Positions 53,864 through 61,527 of a DNA stretch of 64,000 nucleotides are shown here, piece after piece. The stretch spans positions 2,356,001-2,420,000 of the forward strand of contig NZ_CP081120.1 in assembly GCF_025141935.1 (NCBI RefSeq), read 5' to 3'. The stretch comes from Sulfitobacter sp. S190. Lineage in GTDB: Bacteria; Pseudomonadota; Alphaproteobacteria; Rhodobacterales; Rhodobacteraceae. Under the pieces are notes generated by a model. That model saw only the letters and a list, made by a program, of their open reading frames with translations, ran no database searches and had not been told where the DNA came from. Position numbers and translations under genes: made by a program. The first letter of the stretch is position 1. The number at the start of each line of letters is the position of its first letter.

Positions 53864-55095
53864 CAGTTTGTGCCTCCGCTGCGACGCAATTCATTGAGCG
53901 GCAGATAGGGAACAACGCCCTGCCCGCCACCGGCGCCCTGTTGGTTTTCGAGGATGATCTTGTCCACGTCGCCAAAGACCTTTTCCATCGTCTCGAGATA
54001 GAGGCGCTTGCGGGTCACTTCGGGGGCTGCCTGATATTCCTCAAGCACCGCTTCGAAACGGCTGGCTTCACCGATGGCGCCGTTGACCTCGCGCGCGCGG
54101 TAGCCTTCGGCCGCCTCAAGCAGCTTTGCGCTTTCACCACGGGCTTCGGCCGTTTTCTGGTTGGCGTAGGCGTCGGCCTGACGTTCGAGGCGGTCGCGCT
54201 CCTGCTCGGCGGCCTGAACGTCGCGGAAGGCGTCAACCACGGAGACAGGCTGCGAATTGCCCTGTGCGTCCACGACCGTCACGGTTTCGGCGGGCGGGTC
54301 GACCTTGTTCACGTTGACACGCAAAACGTTGATGCCGGTTTCGCGGTTATCGAGCGTGGTCTGGATCAGCGACTTGACCGTTTCCTCGACACGGCCACGG
54401 TCGCGGTTGAGGATCGGAGCCAGTTCGGATTGCGCGATCACTTCGCGCATTGCGGACTCGGAAATCGCCCGGACGGATGCATCGGGATCGCGCAGCGAGA
54501 ATTTGAACTGCTGGGCGTCCTTGATGTTCCAGACGACCTGGAAGTCGATATCGACGATGTTTTCGTCCGTTGTCAGCATCAGGCCGTCGTTGGTGTTGCC
54601 ACCACGGTTCACGCCGAGCGTTTCGGTGCGGTTGGTCGTCACATCGAACACTTCGGCCGTGACAAAGGGCCATGGCGCAAAGTTCAGACCCTCGGTGCCG
54701 ATGCCGGAAAACTCACCCAGGAACAGCTCGATCGATTGCTGTTCGGGCCGGACCGTATAGGCCGAGGCAAAGAGCCACGCGGCCGCCGCGACCAGTGCCG
54801 CAATCCCGACCGTGCCGCGCGTGATGACCGGACCGCCGTTGCCGCCGCCCGTGCCACCGCCGCCGCCGTTCTGGCGGCCACCGCCGCCCATCAGCACACG
54901 CAGTTGTTCCTGACCTTTTTTGACCAGCTCGTCGATCTCGGGGATGGGGGGTTTATCACCGCCGCCGCGGTTGCCACCGCCACCACCACCGCTGGGAGGA
55001 CGGTTGCCGCCCCCGCCCTGATTACCGCCGCCGCCGTTCGCGCCGCCGCCTGAATTGCCACCGCCGCCCCAAGGACCGCCTGTGTTGCCAGCCAT
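53863..55095 (-). CDS. hflK: FtsH protease activity modulator HflK
   Basis: A 410-residue partner of HflC. It starts with an unusually glycine- and asparagine-rich cytoplasmic region of about 60 residues (GGPWGGGGNSGGGANGGGG), then one membrane helix near 95-115 (GTVGIAALVAAAAWLFASAYTV) and the SPFH domain (VRPEQQSIELFLGEFSGIGTEGLNFAPWPFV). The low-complexity start is a known feature of HflK proteins. hflC follows directly and gor lies 77 bases upstream on the same strand. Confidence 0.94.
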   Translation of the reverse strand: MAGNTGGPWGGGGNSGGGANGGGGNQGGGGNRPPSGGGGGGNRGGGDKPPIPEIDELVKKGQEQLRVLMGGGGRQNGGGGGTGGGNGGPVITRGTVGIAALVAAAAWLFASAYTVRPEQQSIELFLGEFSGIGTEGLNFAPWPFVTAEVFDVTTNRTETLGVNRGGNTNDGLMLTTDENIVDIDFQVVWNIKDAQQFKFSLRDPDASVRAISESAMREVIAQSELAPILNRDRGRVEETVKSLIQTTLDNRETGINVLRVNVNKVDPPAETVTVVDAQGNSQPVSVVDAFRDVQAAEQERDRLERQADAYANQKTAEARGESAKLLEAAEGYRAREVNGAIGEASRFEAVLEEYQAAPEVTRKRLYLETMEKVFGDVDKIILENQQGAGGGQGVVPYLPLNELRRSGGTN

Positions 55096-55171
55096 ATGTC
55101 TTTCCCTCTTTCGGCGCCTTTTTGGGCACCCTTAATCCTGTGTGTCTAACCTGTGCGCTCTGGCGTTAAAA

Positions 55172-56653
55172 TCAAGATGTGCGCACCGGGTCTCGCATGG
55201 TTACCAGTTCTTCGGACATGGTGGGGTGAACCGCGCATGTCTGGTCGAATTGTTGCTTGGTTGCGCCCATCTTTACCGCGATGCCTGCCAACTGGATCAT
55301 TTCACCCGCGTTCGGTGCGACGATATGACAACCCAGCACAACCTGCGTTTTCTTCGATACCACCAGTTTCATCAACACGCGCGAGGTTGATCCTGCAAAC
55401 GCCGATTGCATGGGGCGGAAAGATGTACAGTAGACGTCGATCTCTTCCTGCTCGCGGGCGTCTTCTTCGCTCATCCCGACGGTGCCCATTTCAGGCTGTG
55501 TAAAGATGGCCGATGCGATCAGTTCGTGGTCCACCGGCGTGGGTTCATCGCCAAACACCGTCTTGGTGAATGCCATGCCTTCGCGGATCGCGACGGGGGT
55601 CAGATTGACGCGGTCGGTCACGTCACCGATGGCATAGACGGACGGAACCGCGGTTTGCGAGTACTCGTCCACGACAATTTCGCCGCGTCGCCCGATTTCA
55701 ATCCCGATCTCCTCGAGGCCCATGCCCTTGGTCGACGGATCGCGACCGGTTGCGAAAAGAACCATGTCAAAAATCTTCTCACCGCCGTTCGTCGACTTGA
55801 CCCAGATCGGGCCGCGCTGCCCTGCCTGCGCGCCGTCATTCTGCACCCGCATGTCCTCGGCCTGTTTGACAGACGCGCCCATCGACGCATCCGAGGCTGT
55901 CGGCTGCGGCCCCTCATTGCGGTCTGCCTCGAGCGCCATCTCGACGATATTGGTGCCCGTGTGCAGATCGATGCCGTTGCTGCGCATGCTTTCGGCAATC
56001 AGGCCCCGCGCCTCTTCGTCAAAGCCGCGTAGAATCTGGGCACCGCGGTAGTATTGCGTGACCTCGACACCCAGCCCCTTGAGGATGCAGGCAAATTCAC
56101 ACGCGATATAGCCGCCCCCGATGATCAAGATCGATTTGGGCAGCTTTTCGAGGTGGAAAATGTCATCCGAGACGATCCCGAGATCGGCATTGGGCAGGTC
56201 GGGGCGCACGGGGTGCCCGCCGGTTGCCACAAGAATATGCTTTGCGGTTTTTGTCTCGCCCGTGGACAGCTTGACCGTGTGCGCATCCTCAAGGCTTGCG
56301 AAGGCGTCGAATTTATCGACCCCGGAGCCGTCCAGCAGGCTGCGGTAGACATCTTCGAGCCGGTCGAGTTCGCTGTTGAGCCGGTCGCGGAAACCGTGCC
56401 AGTCGAAAGGCCCGGGCTTGATGTCCCAGCCGTAGCACTGCGCCTCTTCTGCGGTCGCGGCATAGCCGGAGGCGAAAACCATCAGCTTTTTCGGCACGCA
56501 GCCGCGGATCACGCAGGTGCCGCCGTAGCGGTCGTGTTCGGCCAACCCGACCTTGGCACCGTATTCGCCCGCCGCGACACGGGCAGCCCGCACACCACCG
56601 GATCCACCGCCGATTACAAACAGGTCGTAGTCATATTTGGACGTGTCGCTCAT
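55172..56653 (-). CDS. gor: Glutathione-disulfide reductase
   Basis: A 493-residue FAD/NADPH oxidoreductase that keeps glutathione reduced. FAD motif VIGGGSGGVRAARVAAG, redox-active disulphide GGTCVIRGCVPKK (Cys47/Cys52), NADPH motif ILIIGGGYIACEFACIL and catalytic His-Glu in CAVHPTMSEELV are all present. Compared with the usual 450-residue length there is an insertion of roughly 40 residues near positions 241-281, rich in Asn, Gln, Ser and Gly, within the NADPH domain. rpiA is 26 bases upstream. Confidence 0.94.
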   Translation of the reverse strand: MSDTSKYDYDLFVIGGGSGGVRAARVAAGEYGAKVGLAEHDRYGGTCVIRGCVPKKLMVFASGYAATAEEAQCYGWDIKPGPFDWHGFRDRLNSELDRLEDVYRSLLDGSGVDKFDAFASLEDAHTVKLSTGETKTAKHILVATGGHPVRPDLPNADLGIVSDDIFHLEKLPKSILIIGGGYIACEFACILKGLGVEVTQYYRGAQILRGFDEEARGLIAESMRSNGIDLHTGTNIVEMALEADRNEGPQPTASDASMGASVKQAEDMRVQNDGAQAGQRGPIWVKSTNGGEKIFDMVLFATGRDPSTKGMGLEEIGIEIGRRGEIVVDEYSQTAVPSVYAIGDVTDRVNLTPVAIREGMAFTKTVFGDEPTPVDHELIASAIFTQPEMGTVGMSEEDAREQEEIDVYCTSFRPMQSAFAGSTSRVLMKLVVSKKTQVVLGCHIVAPNAGEMIQLAGIAVKMGATKQQFDQTCAVHPTMSEELVTMRDPVRTS

Positions 56654-56679
56654 TGGGTAGCCTTTCGGTGTCTTTGAAT

Positions 56680-57468
56680 TCAGTCGCTCAGATCGGAAAA
56701 AAGATTGTCGGTCTCGACAAAGTCCAGCCGCTCGGTGGCGACAGTGCCTTCATTTATGTCGCGCACTTCGACCTTGCCATCCCCGTAACCGATCACAACC
56801 GCGTCACAAATGTCGATAAACAGGCCGTTTTCCACGACACCCGGCATCTGGTTGATCACCAGTGCCAACTGGCGCGCGTTGCCGATGCGGTTGAGGTGCA
56901 GATCAAGAATATGGTTGCCCTCGTCCGTGATGAACGGGACATCGCCGTTCATCCGCAAGGTGCTGGAACGGCCCAGAACATCCATCGAGATCAGGGTTTC
57001 CTCGACAAGCGCCTGTGTGGTTTGCCATCCGAAGGGGATCACCTCGATCGGCAGGGGAAAAGCCCCGAGCGTTTCGACTTCCTTGCCGACATCCGCGATC
57101 ACGACCATCTGGTCACTGGCGGTGGCGACGATCTTTTCCTGCAACAATGCGCCGCCGCCCCCTTTGATCAGGTTCAGGTCGCCGTCGAATTCATCGGCAC
57201 CGTCAATCGTGAGATCGAGCCATTTCGCCTCGTCGAGGCTGATCACCTCGATCCCGACCTCGCGGGCGAGCTGTGCCGTGCGCGTCGAGGTCGGCACGCC
57301 GCGTATCTTCAGACCGTCGTCACGCACCATTTCGCCCAAGCAGCGCACCAGCCACGCGGCCGTCGATCCGGTGCCGAGCCCGACCCGCATGCCGTCCTCG
57401 ACGTATTCAGCCGCGCGCTTGGCGGCCACGAATTTCGCTTTGTCGATGGGCGACAGTTCTCCGGACAT
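56680..57468 (-). CDS. rpiA: Ribose-5-phosphate isomerase A
   Basis: A 262-residue isomerase of the pentose phosphate pathway. It contains VGLGTGSTAAWLVRCLGE (phosphate-binding loop), DLTIDGADEFDGDLNLIKGGGGALLQEKIVATAS with the catalytic acidic residues, and VIPFGWQTT. ATG 57468 is preceded by AGGAG at eight bases; the longer frame to 57549 is not supported. It belongs to the rpiA-gor-hflK-hflC order on this strand. Confidence 0.95.
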   Translation of the reverse strand: MSGELSPIDKAKFVAAKRAAEYVEDGMRVGLGTGSTAAWLVRCLGEMVRDDGLKIRGVPTSTRTAQLAREVGIEVISLDEAKWLDLTIDGADEFDGDLNLIKGGGGALLQEKIVATASDQMVVIADVGKEVETLGAFPLPIEVIPFGWQTTQALVEETLISMDVLGRSSTLRMNGDVPFITDEGNHILDLHLNRIGNARQLALVINQMPGVVENGLFIDICDAVVIGYGDGKVEVRDINEGTVATERLDFVETDNLFSDLSD

Positions 57469-57808
57469 GGGGCAGCTCCTTTGGTCACTGACCGCGTTAT
57501 AGAGCGATTGCCCCGCAGGAGCGAGAGGGCGCATGCGAAAATTGCGCACGCCGCATTTTCGGGCGCGCGAAACCGGAACGCACCGCGCGCCGACCGGTTT
57601 TCAGAAGAGCGTCGATAGTGCGTTTTGGGCACCCAGTTGCTGGGTGAGGGTAACCCAGACGACGCTGATGATGACAAGGAATGTGAATCGCTGCATGCCC
57701 CCAATCTAGGCCAGCGGCATTTAACAGACCGTTACCCGTGACCCTTTCGGATGACAGCGGGTCGTTTTGGGCCAACCCCGCACAGGCGGCTCCCCCTACA
57801 CAGCGCGT
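57469..57808. other. Gene-poor gap between rpiA and the second GST
   Basis: Apart from one possible 31-codon membrane microprotein at 57601-57696 on the minus strand, I see nothing firmly recognisable here. It must hold the divergent promoters for rpiA and the GST gene. Confidence 0.5.
57601..57696 (-). CDS. Possible 31-residue membrane microprotein
   Basis: A 31-codon reading frame starting MQRFTFLVIISVVWVTLTQQL and ending ALSTLF, mostly hydrophobic, as in single-helix membrane microproteins. A G-rich stretch lies upstream but no clear Shine-Dalgarno. Its location in an otherwise empty gap makes translation plausible, but the evidence is slender. Confidence 0.4.
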   Translation of the reverse strand: MQRFTFLVIISVVWVTLTQQLGAQNALSTLF

Positions 57809-58501
57809 ATGACTTACCTGCTGCACTACGCCCCCGACAACGCATCCCTGATCATTCGGCTGGCGCTGGAGCACCGCGGCGTGGCTTATACCACCGCCCT
57901 CGTTGACCGCAGCGCGCGCGCGCAGGAAACGGCAGAATATCGCAAGATCAACCCCACCGGCCTGATCCCGGCGCTCGAGACGCCACAGGGTACGCTCTTT
58001 GAAACGGGAGCGATTCTGCTGTGGCTGGCGGACCGGCATGGCGGATTGGGCCCCGCGCCCCATGACGCCGCGCGCGGCGATTTTCTCAAATGGTTTTTCT
58101 TTGCGGCCAACACGGTGCATCCCGTGCTGCGGATGATGTTCTATCCCGAAAAATACACGCAAGGGTCCGCCGCCGGTCTCCGGGCGGGCCTTGTGGTGCA
58201 GCTGAAATCCGGGTTTGCGCATCTGGACGCTGTCGCGGCGGGCGGTGAACAGTGGTTCGGCGGTGAGAGCCCCACCGCGCTCGATTTCTATGTGGCGTGC
58301 ATGCTGCGGTGGTGCGCGCTTTATCCCGACGACTATGACAGGGGCTGGTTCGATCTGCGGGCGACGCCCGCTCTGGCCGATCTGTGCCAGCGGTTGGAGC
58401 AGTTGCCTTGTGTCCACCGGCTGCAAGCGGCAGAAGATCTTGGGCCGACCCCGTTTACGCGGCCGCGCCGCGCCACCCCTCCAACCGGAAGTGCAACCTG
58501 A
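57809..58501 (+). CDS. Glutathione S-transferase family protein
   Basis: A 230-residue GST with the thioredoxin-like domain TYLLHYAPDNASLIIRLALEHRGVAYTTALVD and the conserved NPTGLIPALETPQGTLFETGAILLWLADRHG, then an all-helical domain. The ATG at 57809 is chosen because it starts at the first strand. Its stop overlaps the start of sdaA by one base (TGATG), so the two are translationally coupled. Substrate and catalytic Ser/Tyr/Cys type are not clear. Confidence 0.88.
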   Translation: MTYLLHYAPDNASLIIRLALEHRGVAYTTALVDRSARAQETAEYRKINPTGLIPALETPQGTLFETGAILLWLADRHGGLGPAPHDAARGDFLKWFFFAANTVHPVLRMMFYPEKYTQGSAAGLRAGLVVQLKSGFAHLDAVAAGGEQWFGGESPTALDFYVACMLRWCALYPDDYDRGWFDLRATPALADLCQRLEQLPCVHRLQAAEDLGPTPFTRPRRATPPTGSAT

Positions 58502-59874
58502 TGTTTCTGTCTGTTTTCGACATGTTCAAAGTGGGTATCGGCCCGTCGTCCTCTCATACCATGGGGCCGATGGTGGCGGCCGCGCGGTTCCTTGACCTGA
58601 TGCGCGCCTCGCCCTTCCGCTTTGCCGGGCTGCGGGCGTCGCTGCACGGATCGCTGGCGTTTACCGGGGTGGGTCACGCCACGGACCGCGCCACGATACT
58701 GGGTCTGGCCGGCTTTACGCCCGAAGCCTACGACGCGGATGCGGCCGAGCGCTGTTTGCAGTCCATTCGAGAAAGCCACACCATCACCGTGGACGGGCTG
58801 CCGCCTTTGCACTTCGATCCCAAAGAAGATCTGGTGTTCGACTATGACACACCGCTGGCTGGCCACGCCAATGGCATGATGCTGATGGCCCGCGATGCGC
58901 AAAGCGATGTCGTGCTGCGTGAAACCTACTATTCCATCGGCGGTGGTTTCGTGATGACCGAGGCGGAGCTGGCCGCAGGCAAGGACACCGACGAAGGCGC
59001 GCCCGTGCCCTATCCGTTCAAAACCGCTTCGGAGATGCTGAAAATGGCGACCGCGGCGGGAAAGACGATTGCCCAGATGAAACGGGCCAACGAGATTTCG
59101 CGCAACGGCGAAGTGCATCTGCGCACCGGTGCCCGGCGGTTGTGGCAGGTGATGAACGCGTGCATTGATCGCGGTTTGCAAACGGACGGCATATTGCCCG
59201 GCGGATTGTCGGTGCGCCGTCGTGCCAAGGGCATACATGATGCGTTGCAGGCCGAACGGGGCCTCAACCAGAGTGCGCCGCACACGATCAATGACTGGAT
59301 GAGCGTTTACGCCATGGCGGTGAACGAGGAAAACGCGGCCGGCGGACAAGTCGTGACCGCGCCCACGAACGGGGCCGCGGGCGTGCTGCCCGCAACGCTG
59401 CGCTATTATCTCGATCATGTGCCCGGTGCCTCCGAGAACCACATCGAGGAGTTTCTGCTGACCGCGGCCGCGATCGGCGGTCTGGTGAAGTTCAACGCCT
59501 CCATTTCGGGGGCCGAAGCGGGCTGCCAGGCCGAAGTTGGGTCAGCGGCGGCGATGTCGGCGGCGGGACTGTGCGCCGTCATGGGCGGCACGCCCCAGCA
59601 GGTCGAGAATGCCGCCGAGATCGCGCTCGAACATCATCTGGGAATGACCTGTGATCCGGTCAAAGGTCTGGTTCAGGTGCCCTGCATCGAACGCAACGGT
59701 CTGGGCGCGATCAAGGCGGTATCGGCGGCGTCGCTGGCCCTGCGCGGGGATGGCACGCACCTTGTTCCACTGGATGCCTGCATCGAGACGATGCGTCAGA
59801 CCGGTGCCGACATGAGCGAGAAATACAAGGAAACCTCACTGGGCGGTCTGGCTGTCAACATTCCCAACTGTTGA
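58501..59874 (+). CDS. sdaA: L-serine ammonia-lyase
   Basis: A 457-residue single-chain, iron-sulphur L-serine dehydratase converting serine to pyruvate and ammonia. The beta domain opens [21 protein letters not shown]; the alpha domain carries the cluster cysteines in [13 protein letters not shown] and [19 protein letters not shown], and the C-terminal tail ends IPNC, which caps the active site in this family. The overlap with the GST stop indicates a shared transcript. Confidence 0.95.
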   Translation: MFLSVFDMFKVGIGPSSSHTMGPMVAAARFLDLMRASPFRFAGLRASLHGSLAFTGVGHATDRATILGLAGFTPEAYDADAAERCLQSIRESHTITVDGLPPLHFDPKEDLVFDYDTPLAGHANGMMLMARDAQSDVVLRETYYSIGGGFVMTEAELAAGKDTDEGAPVPYPFKTASEMLKMATAAGKTIAQMKRANEISRNGEVHLRTGARRLWQVMNACIDRGLQTDGILPGGLSVRRRAKGIHDALQAERGLNQSAPHTINDWMSVYAMAVNEENAAGGQVVTAPTNGAAGVLPATLRYYLDHVPGASENHIEEFLLTAAAIGGLVKFNASISGAEAGCQAEVGSAAAMSAAGLCAVMGGTPQQVENAAEIALEHHLGMTCDPVKGLVQVPCIERNGLGAIKAVSAASLALRGDGTHLVPLDACIETMRQTGADMSEKYKETSLGGLAVNIPNC

Positions 59875-59968
59875 CCGTACGAAAGCGGGAACCAACTGCT
59901 GCGGCGATTGTTGGGATTGCCTGTACCCGAACGGGTGCATCTAGATACCAACAGAGCAGGAGACCGCT

Positions 59969-60643
59969 ATGCACGTCCTTATGATCCTCACGTCCCACGA
60001 TGAACTTGGTGATACCGGAGAGAAAACCGGCTTCTGGCTCGAAGAATTCGCGGCCCCCTATTACGTCCTCAAGGACGCAGGCGCGCAGATCACGCTGGCC
60101 TCCCCCAAGGGCGGGCAGCCGCCACTCGATCCGAAGTCCGACAGCGAAGACGCCCAGACCGAAGACACAAGGCGCTTCAAAAACGACGATGACGCGCAGG
60201 CGGCGCTGGCATCGACCCACAAGCTGTCCGAGATCGATCCGGCGGGATATGACGCGGTGTTCTATCCCGGCGGCCACGGCCCGCTGTGGGATCTAGCGCA
60301 TGATCCCGACAGCATCCGGATCATCGAAGCCTTCGCCGCACACGACCGCCCCATCGGTGCTGTCTGCCACGCGCCGGGTGTGTTCAAGAACGTGAAGGGC
60401 ACGGATGGCGACCCGCTGGTCAAAGACCGCAAGGTCACCGGATTTACCAACACCGAAGAAGAAGGGGTAGGTCTCACCGATGTCGTGCCTTTCCTTGTCG
60501 AGGACATGCTGAAAGAGAATGGCGGTCACTATGACAAGGGTGATGACTGGGCGAGTTTTGTGCTGACCGACGGGAAGCTGGTGACGGGCCAGAACCCTGC
60601 CTCCTCCAAAGAAGCGGCACAGGCGTTGCTGAAGCTGCTGTGA
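59969..60643 (+). CDS. DJ-1/PfpI family protein (class I glutamine amidotransferase-like)
   Basis: A 224-residue DJ-1/PfpI-superfamily protein near the Hsp31/YhbO-like group. The nucleophile elbow is GAVCHAPGVF, with PGGHGPLWDLAHD and YYVLKDAGAQITLASPKGG upstream. Members act as glyoxalase III, chaperone or deglycase-like proteins; the reaction here is unknown. It starts after AGGAG, and a hairpin at 60672-60699 follows. Confidence 0.88.
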   Translation: MHVLMILTSHDELGDTGEKTGFWLEEFAAPYYVLKDAGAQITLASPKGGQPPLDPKSDSEDAQTEDTRRFKNDDDAQAALASTHKLSEIDPAGYDAVFYPGGHGPLWDLAHDPDSIRIIEAFAAHDRPIGAVCHAPGVFKNVKGTDGDPLVKDRKVTGFTNTEEEGVGLTDVVPFLVEDMLKENGGHYDKGDDWASFVLTDGKLVTGQNPASSKEAAQALLKLL

Positions 60644-60671
60644 TACCGATGGCATGCCGTTAGGTATGGAC

Positions 60672-60699
60672 AGACCGGGCGCCCTGCGTCCGGTCTTTA
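60672..60699 (+). terminator. Hairpin terminator after the DJ-1/PfpI gene
   Basis: A 7-bp stem AGACCGG (60672-60678) paired with CCGGTCT (60690-60696), loop of 11 bases, followed by TTTA. It sits before the convergent thiamine diphosphokinase gene and is oriented for the plus-strand transcript. Confidence 0.6.
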
Positions 60700-61389
60700 C
60701 GTTTGGGGGCGCGCAGACCAGCTCTGGCCCTGTGCCGCCAGAAAGCCCACGACCTGTTCAAGACAACGGCGCGGCACGATGACCAGCATCCCCGGTCCGT
60801 CCATCCACAACTCTACGGGTCCGAGCGCGTGGTTCGATGTGCCGACCGTGCCATCGGGTGCGAAATCAATCCCGTCAATGGGCCAGTTGAGACCCTCACT
60901 GCGCCCCCGCACCGGTGACAGTGGATAGAGCGATACAGGCTCCCCCGCCCGTGTATCGAGGTGCAGATGCGGCGGACAGGCCAGAACAATCTCGTGCTCG
61001 CCCAGCAAGACACACGCGCGGTCGGCCCGGCGCACCAGCACCGTCATGGCGGCCATTTGGTGATCAATCCGCGCGCCCAGAAACCCGACCCCGATCACCA
61101 CGGGGGCCCGTGTATTGCGAAGCGCCTTGTCGAAATCGGTGGATTGTTGTTCACTGATGCGGTGCTGACGGTCGGAGGGGATCTGCGCCAGTGCCTCTGG
61201 GGGGGCGCTGTCCATGTCTCCGATCACTGCGTGCGGCAGATGACCTGCCGCCAATGCCAGCGACACGCCGCCGTCCACTGCCACCAACAAGGGCGCGTGG
61301 ATTAAGGCCTCTTCAACGTCTCGCACGCTAGCCTGCCCCCCACCGACAAGTGTGACTGGAGCTGAATCGTGAACAATGGGATCTGACAT
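60697..61389 (-). CDS. Thiamine diphosphokinase
   Basis: A 230-residue ThiN/TPK-family enzyme that pyrophosphorylates thiamine to its active cofactor using ATP. It shows VAVDGGVSLALAAGHLPHAVIGDMDS, the STDFDKALR motif and LGARIDHQMAAM, which are the catalytic and substrate-binding segments of the family, plus a C-terminal beta domain. ATG 61389 is chosen over an upstream frame to 61422 since it begins at the usual family length. The ThDP enzyme elsewhere in the window would use the product. Confidence 0.9.
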   Translation of the reverse strand: MSDPIVHDSAPVTLVGGGQASVRDVEEALIHAPLLVAVDGGVSLALAAGHLPHAVIGDMDSAPPEALAQIPSDRQHRISEQQSTDFDKALRNTRAPVVIGVGFLGARIDHQMAAMTVLVRRADRACVLLGEHEIVLACPPHLHLDTRAGEPVSLYPLSPVRGRSEGLNWPIDGIDFAPDGTVGTSNHALGPVELWMDGPGMLVIVPRRCLEQVVGFLAAQGQSWSARPQT

Positions 61390-61527
61390 GCAGCATTCAT
61401 GCCCTTTTTGGAAACCGACCACAATAACGCCGCAAAATCATACTGCTACTGGCATAGTTTGGGGCCGCTTTAGTCTTGACCATCGTGGTAAACGACAAGC
61501 TGCAAAGACGCAGAGGACGAGCATCCG

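Noticed and set aside
54840..55080. Dense GGC/GGN repeats as a possible CRISPR or mobile element
   Set aside because: They encode the glycine-rich N-terminus of HflK in frame; no regular spacer pattern and no flanking cas genes.
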